A DNA stretch of 64,000 nucleotides. It comes from Streptomyces sp. KMM 9044 (lineage in GTDB: Bacteria > Actinomycetota > Actinomycetes > Streptomycetales > Streptomycetaceae). The number at the start of each line of letters is the position of its first letter. The first letter of the stretch is position 1. The stretch lies in contig NZ_CP113910.1 of NCBI RefSeq assembly GCF_024701375.2, positions 6,572,001 to 6,636,000 on the forward strand, in the 5' to 3' direction. The notes under the pieces are model-generated. The model worked only from the letters and a program-made list of their open reading frames with translations, was not told the DNA's origin and did not search any database. Below, one piece after another: positions 23,201 through 36,400 of the stretch. The position numbers and the translations under genes are program-made.

Positions 23201-26200
23201 TGCCCGGTACGGCGTTCGTCGAACTCGTCCTGCGCGCCGGCGACGAGGTCGGCTGCGGCCTCCTCGACGACCTCACCCTGGAAGCCCCGCTGGTGCTCCC
23301 GGACACCGCCGGTGTCCAGCTCCAGATCGCCCTCGGCACCCCCGACCCCACGGGCCACCGCCCCGTCACCGTGCACTCCCGTCCCGACGCCGACGACGAC
23401 TCCCCGTGGACCCGGCACGCCACCGCCGTCCTCGCCCCGGCACCCGCCGCCACCGAGGCCGAGCCGGCCGCATGGCCGCCCGCCGACGCCCGGCCCGTCC
23501 CCCTGGACGGCTTCTACCAGGCACTCGCCGACCAGGGCTACCAGTACGGGCCCGTCTTCCAGGGCCTGCGCGCCGCCTGGCAGTCCGGTGACATCCGGTA
23601 CGCCGAGGTCGCCCTCCCCGAGGACCAGCACCGCGACGCCGCCCGCTACGGACTGCACCCCGCACTCCTCGACGCCGCCCTGCACGTCCAGCTCGCCGGC
23701 GGTGGCGACGACGCCGGTGAACCGGGCGCCGTGGGCCTGCCGTTCGCGTTCAGCGGCGTCACCCTGCACGCCGTCGGCGCCACCGGCCTGCGGGTCCGCC
23801 TGGAGACCGGCACCTCGGGCGCCGTACGTCTGCACCTCGCCGACGGCACCGGACGCCCCGTCGCCACCGTCGACTCCCTCGTCAGCCGCCCGGTCGCCGT
23901 CGGCGCCCTCGACACCGCACGTCCCGCCGACGGCGCCCTGTACGCGGTGCGCTGGACCGCCGCCGAACTCCCGGCCACGCCGGGGACCGACGGCTGGCGC
24001 CTGGCCGGGGACGCCCCGGCGGGCCTGCTTCCCTCCTGGCCGCGGCTCGACGCCGACGAGGACTCCTGCGCCGCCGCCGTCCTGCCGTACGCCTCCCGCC
24101 CCGACGAGACCCCCGCCGGCATCGCCGCCCGCGCCCTCACCGCCCTGCAGACACTGCCGGCCGACCCGCGCACCGGCGGTGCTCCGATCGTCGTCGTCAC
24201 ACGCGGCGCCGTCGCCGCCGACGACGGTGAGGACGTCACCGACCTCGCCGCCGCCGCCGTGTGGGGCCTGGTCCGCGCCGCACAGACCGAGAACCCCGGC
24301 CGTCTCGTCCTCGCCGACCTCGACGACACCGACGCGTCCCGCGCCGCGCTCACCGCCGCCGTCGCCACCGGCGCACCCCAGTTCGCGCTGCGCGAGGGCA
24401 GGCTGCTGACCCCGGCGCTGGTCCGCACGCCCGCCGCCGACGCCGCACCCGCCTGGGACGCCGACGGCACGGCCTTGGTCACCGGCGGCACCGGCGCGCT
24501 CGGCGCCCTCGTCGCCCGCCACCTCGTCACCGCCCACGGCGTACGCTCCCTGCTGCTGCTCTCCCGCAGCGGCCCCGACGCCCCGGGCGCCCGCGACCTC
24601 GCCGACGAACTCACCGCCCACGGCGCCGTCGTCCGCGTCGAGGCGTGCGACGCCGCCGACCCCGACGCCCTCGCCGCCGCCCTGGCCGCGCTGCCCGCCG
24701 ACCGGCCGCTGCGCGCCGTCGTCCACACCGCGGGCGTCCTCGACGACGGCGTCCTCGGCTCACTCACCCCCGACCGGCTCGCCCCCGTGCTGCGTGCCAA
24801 GGCGGACACCGCGCTCGCCCTGCACACGGCGACCCGCCACGCCGACCTCACCGCCTTCGTCCTGTTCTCCTCCGCCTCCGGCCTCCTCGGCGGAGCCGGA
24901 CAGGCCAACTACGCCGCCGCCAACACCGTGCTGGACGCCCTCGCCCACCACCGCCGGGCGACCGGCCTGCCCGCCACCTCCCTGGCCTGGACCCTGTGGG
25001 ACCACGACAGCGGCATGACCGGCGGGCTCGGCGAGGACGACCGGCGCCGCATCGCGGCCTCCGGGCTGCCCGCCCTCGCCCCCGACCGGGCTCTGCGCCT
25101 CCTCGACGAGGCCGTCACCACCGGCGAACCCCTCCTCGCGCCGCTGCGCACCGATGCCGCCGCGCTGCGCTCCGCCGCCGCGACCGGACGCCTGCCCGCC
25201 CTGCTGCACGGCCTCGTCCCGGCACCCGCCCGCCGCGCCGCCCGCTCCGCCGACGCCGACTCCTCCGCGCTCGGCCGCAGCCTGGCCGGACTGTCCGGAC
25301 CCGATCAGGAACGGCTGCTCTCGGACCTGGTGCGCCGCCACGCCGCCGTCGCCCTCGGCCACGGCTCGGCCGGCGCGGTCGACGGCGAACAGTCCTTCAA
25401 GGACCTCGGCTTCGACTCGCTCACCTCCGTCGACCTGCGCAACCGCCTCAGCGCCGAGACCGGCCTGCGGCTGCCCGCCACGCTCGTCTTCGACCACCCC
25501 CGCCCCAGCGTCCTCGCCCGCCACCTGGCCCGGGAACTCGCGGGCACCACCGAGCAGTCGGCCCCCAGCACGGTCGCCGCGGCCGACGACGACCCGGTCG
25601 TCATCGTCGGCATGGCCTGCCAGTACCCCGGCGGTGTCAACTCGCCGGAGGACCTGTGGCGGTTCGTCTCCGAAGGCGGTGACGCCATCGGAGCCTTCCC
25701 CACCGACCGCGGCTGGGACCTGGACCGGCTGCCGGGCCTGCAAGCCGGATTCCTGCACGGAGCCACCCACTTCGACGCCGCCCTCTTCGGCATCGCACCC
25801 CGCGAGGCCCTCGCCATGGACCCCCAGCAGCGACTGCTCCTGGAGACCTCCTGGGAGGTCCTCGAACACGCCGGGATCGACCCGCTGTCCCTGCGCGGCA
25901 GCCGCACCGGCGTCTACGTCGGTGCGATGGGCTCCGGCTACGCCTCCGGACTCTCCGACATCCCCGAAGGCATGGAGGGCTACATCGGACTCGGCGTCTC
26001 CGGCAGCGTCATCTCCGGCCGGGTCGCCTACACCTTCGGTCTGGAGGGGCCGACCATGACGGTCGACACCGCCTGCTCCTCAGCCCTGGTCGCCCTGCAC
26101 CTCGCCGCCCACGCCCTGCGCCAGGGCGAATGCACCATGGCCCTGGCCGGCGGGGTCACCGTCATGGCCACACCCGGCACCTACACCGAGTTCACCGCCC

Positions 26201-29200
26201 AGAACGGCCTGGCCGCCGACGGCCGCTGCAAGGCCTTCGCCGCCTCCGCCGACGGCACCAGCTTCTCCGAGGGCGTCGGCATGCTCCTGCTGGAACGCCT
26301 CTCCGACGCCCGCCGCCACGGTCACCGGGTACTGGCCGTGGTCCGTGGCTCCGCCACCAACCAGGACGGCGCCTCCAACGGCCTGACCGCCCCCAACGGC
26401 CCCTCCCAGGAACGTGTCATCCGCCAGGCGCTCGCCTCGGCCGGGCTCTCCCCGGCCGACGTCGACGCCGTCGAGGCGCACGGCACCGGCACCACCCTCG
26501 GCGACCCCATCGAGGCCCAGGCCCTCTTCGCCACGTACGGCCGCGAACGGCCCGAGGGGCAGCCCCTGCTGCTGGGCTCCGCCAAGTCCAACTTCGGGCA
26601 CACCCAGGCCGCCGCGGGCGCCGCCGGCGTCATCAAGATGGTCATGGCCATGCGCCACGGCGAGCTGCCGCCCACCCTGCACGTCGACGAACCCTCCCCG
26701 CACATCGACTGGTCCGGCGGAACCATCGACCTGCTCACCGAGGCCCGCCCCTGGCCCGCCCAGGAGGGCCGGCCGCACCGTGCGGGCGTGTCGTCCTTCG
26801 GCATCAGCGGCAGCAACGCCCACCTCGTCCTGGAGGAGGCGCCCGCCCCCGAGCCGGCCCCCGGCCGGCCGGCACCATCCTTGCTGCCGCGCGTCCACCC
26901 CGTCTCGGGGCACACCCCCGAGGCGCTGCGCGCCCAGGCCGCCCGGCTGCGCACCCACCTGCTGAACCACGACGACGACCCCCGCGACATCGCCCACACC
27001 CTCACCGCCGCCCGCCACCCGCACCCGCACCGCGCCGCCGTCGTCGCCACCGACCGCGAGGAACTCCTCACCGGTCTCGCCGCCGTCGCCTCCGGCGAAG
27101 GCGCCGCGCACGTGGTCACCGGCACTGCCGACGGCGGCCGCCTCGCCGTCCTGTTCAGCGGCCAGGGCGCCCAGCACCCCGGCATGGGCCGCGACCTGTA
27201 CGCCGCCCACCCCGTGTTCGCCGAGACGTTCGACACCGTCTGCGCCGAACTCGACCGTCACCTCGACGGACCGCCGCTGCGCGACGTGGTCCTCGCCGCC
27301 GAGGGCAGCGACGAGGCCGCGCTCCTGGACCGCACCGCCCACACCCAGGCCGCCCTGTTCGCGTTCGGCACCGCCGCCCACGCCCTGGCGACGTCCTGGG
27401 GCATCCGCGCCGACGTGTTCGCCGGACACTCCATCGGAGAGGTGACCGCCGCGCACGCCGCCGGGGTCTTCGACCTCGACGACGCCTGCGCCCTCGTCGC
27501 CGGCCGCGGCCGGCTCATGCAGAACCTGCCCGAGGGCGGCGCCATGGCAGCCCTGGAAGCCACCGAGGCAGAGGCCCTGCCGCTGTTGGAGGGCCGCGCC
27601 GACCGCGTCGCGATCGCCGCGGTCAACGGACCGGTCTCGGTGGTCGTCTCCGGCGAGGAGAAGGACGTGGAGGAGATCGCCGCCGAGTTCACCGCGCGCG
27701 GACGCAGAACCCGACGCCTGCGGGTCAGCCACGCCTTCCACTCGCCCCTGATGGACGCCATGCTCGACGACTTCCGCGCCGTCGCCGCCCGGGTCCGCTA
27801 CACCGTCCCCGCCGTGCCCGTCGTGTCCGACCTGACCGGCGCCCTTGCCACCGGCGACGACCTGATCACCCCCGACTACTGGGTCCGTCACGTCCGCCAG
27901 GCCGTCCGCTTCGCCGACGCGGTCCGCGCACTGGAGACCGACGGCGTCACCCACTGCCTCGAACTGGGCCCCGACGCCACCCTCACCACCCTCGTCCAGG
28001 ACGGCATCACCGACCCGGCGACGATGACCGCCGTCCCCCTGCTGCGCCGCGGCGTGCCCGAGAACCGCGCCGCGCTGCTCGCGGCCGCCACCCTGCACGC
28101 CCACGGACACGGGAAGGCGCCCGCCGCCCAGGACGACGCCGAAGCCCGGCCCGTGGCCCTGCCGACGTACGCCTTCCAGCGCGAGCGCTTCTGGCTGGAG
28201 CCGTCCGCGCCGCCCGCCGCGCGCACCCACGACAGCGCGTTCTGGGAACTCGTCGAGGCCGCCGACCCCATGGCCCTCGCCGCGCGGCTCCACGTCGACA
28301 CCGACGCCCCGCTCAGCGCCGTCCTGCCCGCCCTCGCCGCCTGGCGCGACGAGGACCGCAAGGACGCGGAGATCGGGCGCTGGGAGCACCGCGCGGTGTG
28401 GCGGCCCGCCGCCGACGGCAGCGCCGCCACCCTCACCGGTACCTGGGTCCTCACCGTCCCCGACCGCGTCCACGGCGGCCCCTGGGCGACCTCCGTCGCC
28501 GAGGCACTCACCTCGCACGGCGCCCACGTCCACGTCCTGCCCGTCGACTGCGCCACCGCCGACCGCGCCCTCCTGGCCTCCGCCCTCACCGCCCTGCGGC
28601 AGGACGACGGGCCGGCCTGGACGGGCGTGCTGTCCCTGCTCGCCGCCGACACCGCACCGCTGCCCGGCCACCGGGCGGTCCCGGCCGGCCTCGCCGCGAC
28701 CGCCGCCCTCGTCCAGGCCCTCGCCGACGGCGCCGCGGGCACGGACCCGGTCCGCCTGTGGGCGCTCACCGCGGGCGCGGTAGGAGTCCTCGGGAGCGAG
28801 GCGCCCGCCGAACCCGAGCAGGCAGCCGTGTGGGGCCTGGGCCGCACCGCGGCCCTCGAACACCCCCAGCTGTGGGGCGGACTGGTGGACCTGCCCGGCG
28901 GCACCGGCACCGAGGTCACCGCCGACATCGCCCGCCGCCTCGCCGCGGCCCTCACCGACGGCGCCGAGGACCAGATCGCCGTCCGCCCCTCGGCCACCTT
29001 CCTGCGCCGCCTCGAACACGCACCGGCCGGCGCGCCCGCACCGACCACCCCCGACTGGACCGGGACCGTCCTGCTCACCGGCGCCACCGGAGCGCTCGGC
29101 CTGCGCACCGCCACCTGGCTCGCGGCCCGGGGCACCGCACGCATCGTCGCCGTCAGCCGCTCCGGGCCCGGCTCCGAAGGCGCCGCCCGCCTTCAGGAAA

Positions 29201-30381
29201 CCCTCGCCGGCACCGGTACCGAACTCGTCCTCGCCGCCTGCGACACCGCCGACCGGGACGCGCTCGCCGCGCTGCTCGCCGAACACCCCGTCGACGCCGT
29301 CGTGCACACCGCGGGCGTCCTCGACGACCGGCTCATCGACGGCATGGACCCCGCCGCCCTGGACCGCGTCCTGCGGCCCAAGCTGGCCGCCGCCCGCAAC
29401 CTGGACGAGCTGACCCGCGACCGCGACCTCACCGCGTTCGTCCTGTACTCGTCGGTCTCCGGCACCCTCGGCACCATCGGCCAGGCCAACTACGCGGCGG
29501 CCAACGCCTACCTGGACGCCCTCGCCGAACAGCGCAGGGCCGCCGGACTGCCCGCCACCTCGCTGGCCTGGGGACCCTGGGCCGGAGGAGGCATGGCCAC
29601 CGCCGTCGCCGACAGCGAGGCGCGGATGCGCCGCAGCGGCGTCAACCCGCTCGAACCCGAGCGGGCGGCCGACGCCCTCGGCCGGGCCGCCGCGCGGGCC
29701 GACGCCGTCCTCGCCGTCGCCGACATCGACTGGGCCCGCTTCGCGCCCGGGTTCACCACCTCCCGGCCCAGTCCGCTGCTCGCCGAACTCCCCGAGGTCC
29801 GCGACCTGCCGGCCCAGCGCCCGGACACCACCGCGGCAGCCCCGCACGCCCTGCGCGAGCGGCTCGCCGGGCAGTCCGCCGCCGAGCGCGACCGCACCCT
29901 CACCGCCCTGGTACGCACCGAGGCCGCTGCCGTCCTCGGCCACACCGGTACTGACCGCGTCGGCGCCTCGACGGCCTTCAACGCCCTCGGCTTCGACTCC
30001 CTCATGGCCGTCGAGCTGCGCAACCGGATCGGCGCCGCCACCGGCCTGGCCCTGCCCGCCACCCTCCTGTTCGACCAGCCGAACGCCACCGCGCTCGCCG
30101 CATACCTGCGCGGTCGGCTCACCGACGACACCGACGCCGCCGGAGCCGTCCTCGCCGGACTGGACTCCCTGGCGACGCTCCTGGCCGCCCTGCCCCAGGA
30201 CGACACCCGACGCGACCGCATCGGCTCCCGCCTGCAGTCCCTGCTCGGGCACTTCACCGGCAGTACCACCACCACCGCCGTCACCACGGCCGGCACCGGT
30301 GACGACATCGGCGACCGGATCCGGTCCGCGGACGCGGACGAGATCTTCAGCTTCATCGAGAACGACCTCGGCATCTCCTGA
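20230..30381 (+). CDS. Modular type I polyketide synthase, two modules (KS-AT-DH-KR-ACP, KS-AT-KR-ACP)
   Basis: A 3383-residue PKS. I chose GTG at 20230 over the in-frame GTG at 20221 because AAGGA at 20215-20219 sits 10 bases before 20230 but directly abuts 20221, and because the protein then begins with the usual docking helix ([13 protein letters not shown]). Domains: docking (20230-20328), KS-AT-DH-KR-ACP (m5), KS-AT-KR-ACP (m6), and C-terminal docking (about 30110-30378, ending FIENDLGIS). Both ATs have HAFH and so should use malonyl-CoA. The gene lies 63 bp after the preceding PKS gene and 35 bp before the next, so all three probably form one transcript and act in that order. The linker inside the first AT carries a run of Ser-Pro/Leu-Lys triplets coded by a 9-bp tandem repeat. 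All catalytic residues looked for are present. Confidence 0.97.
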   Translation: MADDDKYVEYLKRVTGELRQTRRKLREVEDRGREPIAIVAMSCRFPGGIRTPEDLWRLVDEGGDAIGALPDDRGWDIEDRYDPDPDRPGTFSTREGGFLHDAASFDAAFFGMSPREALATDPQQRILLEASWELLERAGIRPQTLRGSATGVFVGAATAGYGQGPVEIPEDLHGLMLAGNATSVASGRISYVLGLEGPTVTVDTACSSSLVALHWAVQALRAGECDLAMAGGVAVMATPGLLFEFSRQRGLAPDGRCKAFADAADGTGWSEGVGLLLVERLSDARRNGHPVLAVVRGSAVNSDGASNGLTAPNGPAQQRVIEQALANAGITAADVDAVEAHGTGTTLGDPIEAQALLATYGRAKDTERPLFLGSLKSNLGHTQAAAGVAGVIKTVMALQHGRLPLTLHVDKPSTHVDWDAGHVRLLTEPVDWPLTPGRPRRAAVSSFGISGTNAHTVLEAAPEEPEEEAQETGTAPAAAVRLPLAPWLLSARGAEALRGQAARLLDHTDAHPGDDPHVTARALAATRQSFEHRAVVLAEDTTTARDALRALAAGEEHPAVVTGRTLRGATAFLFPGQGAQRPGMGRDLYAAFPAYARAFDQVCAHLDPELGLSPKSPKSPKSLKSLKNTVLGAPDDEALRGTGLAQPALFAVEVALFRLLESWGIAPKYVLGHSLGELSAAHVAGVWSLPDACRLVAARGRLMQALPEGGAMVSVEAAEDEVTALLAGHADAVSVAAVNGPRATVISGDTTAVEAVAAELAARGRTTRRLRVSHAFHSARMDAALDDFRTVAESVTAHPPRLTLVSNLTGGPATAEELASADYWVRHLRHTVRFADGVGWLAAHGVTRYLELGPDATLTALTRSCLPDDTTDRVCVPLLRKDRPERDTLLAAVAAAHAHGVRVDLDALLGGDPADPRIALPTYAFTRDRYWLPPALTTADVTGAGLTGTGHPLLGAVVRVADDDRVLLTGRLSTRAQPWLADHTVSGTVLLPGTAFVELVLRAGDEVGCGLLDDLTLEAPLVLPDTAGVQLQIALGTPDPTGHRPVTVHSRPDADDDSPWTRHATAVLAPAPAATEAEPAAWPPADARPVPLDGFYQALADQGYQYGPVFQGLRAAWQSGDIRYAEVALPEDQHRDAARYGLHPALLDAALHVQLAGGGDDAGEPGAVGLPFAFSGVTLHAVGATGLRVRLETGTSGAVRLHLADGTGRPVATVDSLVSRPVAVGALDTARPADGALYAVRWTAAELPATPGTDGWRLAGDAPAGLLPSWPRLDADEDSCAAAVLPYASRPDETPAGIAARALTALQTLPADPRTGGAPIVVVTRGAVAADDGEDVTDLAAAAVWGLVRAAQTENPGRLVLADLDDTDASRAALTAAVATGAPQFALREGRLLTPALVRTPAADAAPAWDADGTALVTGGTGALGALVARHLVTAHGVRSLLLLSRSGPDAPGARDLADELTAHGAVVRVEACDAADPDALAAALAALPADRPLRAVVHTAGVLDDGVLGSLTPDRLAPVLRAKADTALALHTATRHADLTAFVLFSSASGLLGGAGQANYAAANTVLDALAHHRRATGLPATSLAWTLWDHDSGMTGGLGEDDRRRIAASGLPALAPDRALRLLDEAVTTGEPLLAPLRTDAAALRSAAATGRLPALLHGLVPAPARRAARSADADSSALGRSLAGLSGPDQERLLSDLVRRHAAVALGHGSAGAVDGEQSFKDLGFDSLTSVDLRNRLSAETGLRLPATLVFDHPRPSVLARHLARELAGTTEQSAPSTVAAADDDPVVIVGMACQYPGGVNSPEDLWRFVSEGGDAIGAFPTDRGWDLDRLPGLQAGFLHGATHFDAALFGIAPREALAMDPQQRLLLETSWEVLEHAGIDPLSLRGSRTGVYVGAMGSGYASGLSDIPEGMEGYIGLGVSGSVISGRVAYTFGLEGPTMTVDTACSSALVALHLAAHALRQGECTMALAGGVTVMATPGTYTEFTAQNGLAADGRCKAFAASADGTSFSEGVGMLLLERLSDARRHGHRVLAVVRGSATNQDGASNGLTAPNGPSQERVIRQALASAGLSPADVDAVEAHGTGTTLGDPIEAQALFATYGRERPEGQPLLLGSAKSNFGHTQAAAGAAGVIKMVMAMRHGELPPTLHVDEPSPHIDWSGGTIDLLTEARPWPAQEGRPHRAGVSSFGISGSNAHLVLEEAPAPEPAPGRPAPSLLPRVHPVSGHTPEALRAQAARLRTHLLNHDDDPRDIAHTLTAARHPHPHRAAVVATDREELLTGLAAVASGEGAAHVVTGTADGGRLAVLFSGQGAQHPGMGRDLYAAHPVFAETFDTVCAELDRHLDGPPLRDVVLAAEGSDEAALLDRTAHTQAALFAFGTAAHALATSWGIRADVFAGHSIGEVTAAHAAGVFDLDDACALVAGRGRLMQNLPEGGAMAALEATEAEALPLLEGRADRVAIAAVNGPVSVVVSGEEKDVEEIAAEFTARGRRTRRLRVSHAFHSPLMDAMLDDFRAVAARVRYTVPAVPVVSDLTGALATGDDLITPDYWVRHVRQAVRFADAVRALETDGVTHCLELGPDATLTTLVQDGITDPATMTAVPLLRRGVPENRAALLAAATLHAHGHGKAPAAQDDAEARPVALPTYAFQRERFWLEPSAPPAARTHDSAFWELVEAADPMALAARLHVDTDAPLSAVLPALAAWRDEDRKDAEIGRWEHRAVWRPAADGSAATLTGTWVLTVPDRVHGGPWATSVAEALTSHGAHVHVLPVDCATADRALLASALTALRQDDGPAWTGVLSLLAADTAPLPGHRAVPAGLAATAALVQALADGAAGTDPVRLWALTAGAVGVLGSEAPAEPEQAAVWGLGRTAALEHPQLWGGLVDLPGGTGTEVTADIARRLAAALTDGAEDQIAVRPSATFLRRLEHAPAGAPAPTTPDWTGTVLLTGATGALGLRTATWLAARGTARIVAVSRSGPGSEGAARLQETLAGTGTELVLAACDTADRDALAALLAEHPVDAVVHTAGVLDDRLIDGMDPAALDRVLRPKLAAARNLDELTRDRDLTAFVLYSSVSGTLGTIGQANYAAANAYLDALAEQRRAAGLPATSLAWGPWAGGGMATAVADSEARMRRSGVNPLEPERAADALGRAAARADAVLAVADIDWARFAPGFTTSRPSPLLAELPEVRDLPAQRPDTTAAAPHALRERLAGQSAAERDRTLTALVRTEAAAVLGHTGTDRVGASTAFNALGFDSLMAVELRNRIGAATGLALPATLLFDQPNATALAAYLRGRLTDDTDAAGAVLAGLDSLATLLAALPQDDTRRDRIGSRLQSLLGHFTGSTTTTAVTTAGTGDDIGDRIRSADADEIFSFIENDLGIS
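20329..25510 (+). other. PKS module m5: KS-AT(malonyl)-DH-KR-ACP
   Basis: KS spans about 20329-21610 (Cys at 20845). AT spans about 21940-22800, with Ser at 22249 (GHSLG) and HAFH at 22549-22560. DH spans about 23077-23900, with His at 23176 in [10 protein letters not shown] and Asp at 23671 in LLDAALH, both canonical. KR has GGTGALG at 24484, LDD at 24739 and Tyr at 24910. The ACP Ser is at 25417 (GFDSL). Expected product: a 2,3-alkene on the growing chain, probably trans because the KR is B-type. Confidence 0.9.
22066..22110 (+). repeat. 9-bp tandem repeat coding Ser-Pro/Leu-Lys in AT of m5
   Basis: Three units of TCCCCCAAG followed by two of TCCCTCAAG, all in frame. They insert a basic [15 protein letters not shown] stretch into the AT before the GHSLG loop; the other ATs lack it. 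Confidence 0.95.
25591..30090 (+). other. PKS module m6: KS-AT(malonyl)-KR-ACP
   Basis: KS spans about 25591-26840, with Cys at 26074 in the slightly unusual CSSAL. AT begins near 27150, with GQG at 27160, Ser at 27430 (GHSIG) and HAFH at 27730-27741. There is no DH. KR has GATGALG at 29080-29100, LDD at 29320-29328 and Tyr at 29491. The ACP Ser is at 29998. Expected product: an unbranched beta-hydroxy intermediate of the D series. Confidence 0.9.
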
Positions 30382-30416
30382 TGGCACGGCCACGGGACCT
30401 GAGAACGGGTGAAACC

Positions 30417-33400
30417 ATGAGCGATGAGGACAAGCTCCTCGGCTACCTGAAAAAGGTCACGGCCGATCTCCACCAGACGCGCCAGCGCCTGGCCGCGGCC
30501 GAGGCCCAGCAGCACGAATCCATAGCGATCGTCGCGCTGGGCTGCCGTTTTCCCGGCGGTGTGAGCGACCCCGACGACCTGTGGCGGCTGCTCGACGAGG
30601 GTGCCGACGCCATGACGGAATGGCCGCGCGACCGCGGCTGGGACACCGACGCGCTGTACGACCCGACGCCCGGCACTCCGGGCCGCAGCTACACCCGCGT
30701 CGGCGGATTCGTCGACCGGGTCGCCGACTTCGACGCCGGCTTCTTCGGCATCTCCCCCCGCGAGGCCGTCGGCACCGACCCGCAGCAGCGGCTCCTGCTG
30801 GAGATCTGCTGGGAAGCCCTGGAACGCGCCGGGATCGACCCGCTCGCCCTGCGCGGCAGCCGTACCGGCGTGTTCGCCGGTACCAACCTCCAGGACTACA
30901 CCACCCTGCTCAGCCTCTCCGACAACGCGGGGGACGACGGCGTCGGCAACTCCGCCAGCGTCCTGTCCGGCCGCGTCTCGTACACCCTCGGCCTGGAGGG
31001 CCCGGCCGTCTCCGTCGACACCGCCTGCTCCTCCTCCCTGGTCACCCTGCACCTGGCCGCGCAGGCGCTGCGCGCGGGCGAGTGCGACCTCGCACTCGCC
31101 GGGGGCGTCACCGTCATGTCGACGCCCACGGTCTTCCTGGAGTTCAGCCGCCAGCGCGGTCTGGCCGCCGACGGCCGCTGCCGCGCCTTCGCGGACTCCG
31201 CCGACGGCACCGCCTGGGGCGAGGGCGCCGGAGTCCTCGTCGTCGAACGGCTCTCCGACGCCCGCCGCCACGGTCACCCCGTCCTCGCCGTGCTGCGCGG
31301 CTCCGCCGTCAACCAGGACGGCGCCTCCAACGGCCTGACCGCCCCCAACGGCCCCTCCCAGGAACGCGTCATCTGGCAGGCGCTCAACTCCGCGAAGCTC
31401 GCCCCCGCCGACGTGGACGCCGTCGAGGCGCACGGCACCGGCACCCGCCTCGGTGACCCGATCGAGGCGCAGGCCCTGCTCGCGACGTACGGTCAGGACC
31501 GGCCCGCGGACCGGCCGCTGCTGCTCGGCTCGGTGAAGTCGAACATCGGCCACACCCAGGCCGCCGCCGGTGTCGCCGGCGTCATCAAGATGATCCTGGC
31601 CCTGCGCGCCGGACGCCTGCCCGCCACCCTCCACGTCGACCGGCCCAGCCGCCATGTCGACTGGTCCGCCGGCCACGTCGAACTGCTCACCGAGGCCCGC
31701 CCCTGGCCCGCCCCCGGCGACCGTCCGCGCCGCGCGGGCGTGTCCTCCTTCGGCGTCAGCGGCACCAACGCCCACGTCATCCTCGAACAGGCCCCGCCGG
31801 CCGACCCGGACGACACCGCCACATCCGCCGACGACGCCCCCCGCGCCCGCGCCTTCACCGTCTCCGGCCGTACCGCCGCCGCCCTGCGCGACCAGGCCGC
31901 CCGGCTCGACGCCCGGCTGCGCACCGCCCCGGACGGCGCCGTCCGCCCCGCCGACCTGGCCTGGTCCCTCGCCGCCACCCGGCCCGCACTCGAACACCGC
32001 GCCGTGGTCGTCGCCGCCGATCACGGGACACTCCTGCGCGGCCTGACCGCGCTGGCCGACGGCGCCCCCGACCCCGCCGTGGTACGGGGCGTCGCCGACA
32101 CCGACGGCGACCCGGTCTTCCTCTTCCCCGGTCACGGCCCGCAATGGGAGGGCATGGCAGTCGAACTCCACTCCTTCGACGCCCGGTTCCGCGCCTTCTT
32201 CGACGAAGCGGCCGCCGCCGTCGAGGAGTACACCGACTTCCGCGTCCTGGACGTCCTGCGCCGCGCCCCCGGTGCGCCGCCGCTGGACCGTCTCGACGTC
32301 GTCCAGCCCGCCCTGTTCGTCACCTGCGTCGCCCTCGCCCGACTGTGGATGGCGTGTGGAGTCCGCCCCGCCGCGGTCGCCGGGCAGAGCCTGGGAGAGG
32401 TCGCCGCCGCCCACATCGCGGGGGCCCTCACCCTTCAGGACGCCGCTCGCGTCATCGGCGTCCGCTCGCGTGAACTCATGGCCCTCGCCGGCCGCGGCGG
32501 CATGGTCGCCGTTCCGCTGCCGCTCGCCGAGGTCGAGCGGCTCATCGCCCCGTACGACGGCCGGATCTGCGTCGGCGGCGTCACCGGTCCCCGCTCCGTC
32601 ACCGTCGCCGGCGACACCGAGTCCCTCGCCGCGCTTCTCGCCCGCCTCACCGGCGACGGCATCCAGGCCCGCCGCGTCCCGATGGACTACGCCTCCCACT
32701 GCCCCCAGGTCGAGGAGGTCCGCGACGCGCTGCTCGCCGGATTCGCACCGCTCCGCCCGCGCCCTGCAGAGATCCCCTTCCACTCCACCGTCACCGGCGC
32801 CCGCATCGAGGACACCACCACCCTCGACGCCTCCTACTGGTACGACAACGCCCGTCGCACCGTTCGCCTCGAACCCGCCGTGCGCGCCCTCGCCGACGCC
32901 GGACACCGCGTCTTCGTCGAGGTGGGCCCGCACCCCGTGGTCACCTCGGCCGTCGGCGACATCCTCGACGACCTCGACATCACCGACGGCGTCGTCCTCG
33001 GCACCCTGCGCCGCTCCGACGGAGGCACGCAGCGGTTCCTCACCTCCGTGGCCGCCCTCGCCGTACGCGGTGGATCCCCGGACTTCGGCGCCGTCCACGA
33101 CGAGCCCGCCCGCCGCGCCGACCTGCCCGTCTACGCCTTCCAACGCCGCCGGTACTGGCCCGCCTTCACCCCCGCGGAGAGCGTCGGCCCGGCCGACGCC
33201 ATCGCGGACACCCCCTTCTGGCAGGCCGTCGACTCGGGTGACGTCACCACCCTCGCCACCGCGCTGGCCCTTGACGAGGGCACCGTCGCCACGCTGGCTT
33301 CCGCCCTCGCCGGCTACCGGCGGCGCAGCGAGGAACGCGGCACCGCCGACCGCTGGCGCTACCGGATCACCTGGCACCCGATCGAGGACAGAACCGTCCC

Positions 33401-36400
33401 CGCCCTCACGGGCCGCTGGGTCCTCGCCGTCCCCGGCGGCCAGGAGGACGGCACCGAGGCAACCGCCGTCCAGGCCGCCCTGACACGCGCGGGCGCCACC
33501 TGCGTCCCCGTGGTCGTCGACGCCACGGCCGGCCGCGCCGCCCTCGCCACCGCCCTGGGCGGGGCCGTCGCCGGAGCCCGCGGCCTCGTCTCCCTCCTCG
33601 CCCGGGACGGCACACCCCACCCGGCACACCCCCTGCTGCCCACCGGGTTCGCCGTCACCGTCGCCCTCGTCCAGGCGCTGGACGACCTCGACGCCCGCCT
33701 GCCGGTGTGGTTCCTCACTCGGGGCGCCGTGGCCGTCTCCGGCGCCGACCCCGCGCCGGACCCCGCCCAGGCCCTCGTCCAGGGCTTCGGACGCGTCGTC
33801 GCCCTGGAACAGGCCGACCTGTGGGGAGGCCTGGTCGACCTGCCCGAGCGGCTCGACGCGCGCACCGCCGACCGCGTCGTCGCGGTCCTCGCCGGAACCG
33901 ACCACGAGGACCAGGTCGCCGTGCGTGCCACCGGGGCACTCGGCCGCCGTCTGGAGCGCGCCGCCGTCGGCGGCCTGCCCGGCCGCCGCCGCTGGGACCC
34001 GCGGGGCACCGTCCTCGTCACCGGTGGTACCGGCGCCCTCGGCGCCCACGTCGCACGCTGGCTCGCCCGCACCGGCGCTGCACACCTCCTCCTCGTCAGC
34101 CGTTCGGGGCCCGACGCCGAAGGGGCCGCCGCCCTGCTCGCCGACCTGACCGCCGCCGGGGCCCACGCCGACATCGTCGCCTGCGACGTCGCCGACCCCA
34201 CCGACCTCGCCGCCCTCCTCGCGTCCATCCCCGAGGAACGGCCCCTCACCGCCGTCTTCCACACTGCCGCGGTCCTCGACGACGGCGTCATCGGCTCCCT
34301 CACCCCCGAGCGCCTCGCCGAGGTCCTGCGGGTCAAGGTGGGCGGAGCACTCAACCTCGACGCCGCCACCGCGCACCTCGACCTGTCCGCGTTCGTCTTG
34401 TTCTCCTCCTCCTCGGGCGTGTTCGGCAGCCCCGGCCACGGCAACTACGCCCCCGGCAACGCCTACCTCGACGCCCTCGCCGAGGACCGCAGGCTGCGCG
34501 GCCTGCCCGCCACCGCCGTCGCCTGGAGCGGCTGGGCCGACGGCGGCATGGCCTCCGGCGCCGTCGGCGAACGCCTCCAGCGCCACGGCGTACGCCTGAT
34601 GGACCCCGCCGTCGCCGTCACCGCCCTGCAGGCCGCCCTCGACCAGGACGACACCGCGCTCGTGGTCACCGACATCGACTGGGAGGTGTTCGGCGCCGAA
34701 CTCGACAAGGGCCGCCCGCGCCGCCTCTACGCCGGCCTCCCGGAGATCGAGCTGCTGCGCGCCCGGCGCCCCGCCCCCGCCCCCGCCCCGAGCAGCTCCG
34801 ACGGCGGCAACGAACTCCTCACCCGGCTGGCCGCGCTCACCGACTCCGACCGCCGCCACGCCCTGCTCGAACTGGTCCGCGCGCACATCGCGTACATCCT
34901 CAACCACCCCAGCCCCGACGACGTCGAACCCGCCCGCGCCTTCCGCGAACTCGGCTTCGACTCCCTCACCGCCGTCGAACTGCGCAACACCCTCGGCGAG
35001 GCGACCGGCATGCGGCTGCCGAGCACCCTCGTCTACGACTATCCGACCCCCGCCGCGCTCGCCGAGCACCTCGGCGGGCTGCTCGCCCCGGCCACACCGG
35101 CCGCATCCGGCGGCGCCGTCGCCGTGGCGCGCGGCGAGAGGGCCGAGGACCCCGTCGTGATCGTCGGGATGGCCTGCCGCTTCCCGGGCGACGCCGACAC
35201 CCCCGAGCGGTTCTGGCGGCTCCTGGCCGACGGCACCGACGCGATGGGCCCCTTCCCGCAGGACCGCGACTGGGACCTGGACGCCCTGTACGACCCCGAG
35301 CCCGGCAAGGCCGGCCGTACCTCCACCCTCGTCGGCGGATTCCTCGACGGCTTCGCCGACTTCGACCCGGGTGTCTTCACCATCTCGCCGCGCGAGGCAC
35401 TGGCCATGGATCCGCAGCAGCGTCTGCTGCTGGAGATGGCCTGGGAGACGTTCGAGCGGGCGGGCATCGATCCGCGTGCGCTGCGCGGCAGCCGCACCGG
35501 AGTCTTCGCCGGCACCAACTACCAGGACTACACCTCCCGCCCGATCGACCCGGGTGACGAGGCCGGCGCCCACCTGGGCACCGGCACCTCCGCCAGCGTC
35601 CTGTCGGGCCGGTTGTCGTACACCTTCGGTCTGGAAGGACCGGCGGTCACCGTCGACACGGCCTGTTCCTCCTCCCTGGTGGCCCTGCATCTTGCCGCGC
35701 AGTCGCTGCGCAGCGGCGAGTGCGACATGGCGCTCGCCGGTGGTGTGACGGTGATGTCGACCCCCGGTCTGTTCGTGGACTTCAGTCGTCAGCGGGGTCT
35801 GGCGGCGGACGGTCGGTGCAAGGCGTTCGCCGATGCGGCGGACGGGACGGGGTTCTCGGAGGGTGGTGGTCTGCTGCTGGTGGAGCGGTTGTCGGACGCG
35901 CGGCGTCTTGGGCATCCGGTGCTGGCGGTGGTGCGTGGTTCGGCGGTGAATCAGGACGGTGCGTCCAACGGTTTGAGTGCGCCGAACGGTCCGGCTCAGC
36001 AGCGGGTGATCCGTGCGGCTCTGGTGGATGCGGGGGTGTCGGCGTCCGAGGTTGATGTGGTGGAGGCGCACGGGACCGGTACCACGCTGGGTGATCCGAT
36101 CGAGGCGCAGGCGTTGTTGGCCACGTACGGCCGGGAGCGGGATGCCGAGAGGCCGTTGTGGCTGGGGTCGGTGAAGTCGAATGTGGGTCATACGCAGGCG
36201 GGTGCGGGTGTCGCGGGTGTGATGAAGATGGTGCTGGCGATGCGGCACGGGGTGTTGCCTGCGACGTTGCATGTGGATGCGCCGTCGTCGCATGTCGACT
36301 GGTCGTCGGGTGGGGTGGAGTTGCTGACCCGGGCGCGTGAGTGGCCGGAGTCGGTGGAGCGTCCGCGTCGTGCGGGTGTGTCGTCGTTCGGTATCAGTGG

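Noticed and set aside
30381..30416. Start of the third PKS gene at ATG 30381
   Set aside because: The 12 extra residues are not docking-like; ATG 30417 begins the conserved helix.
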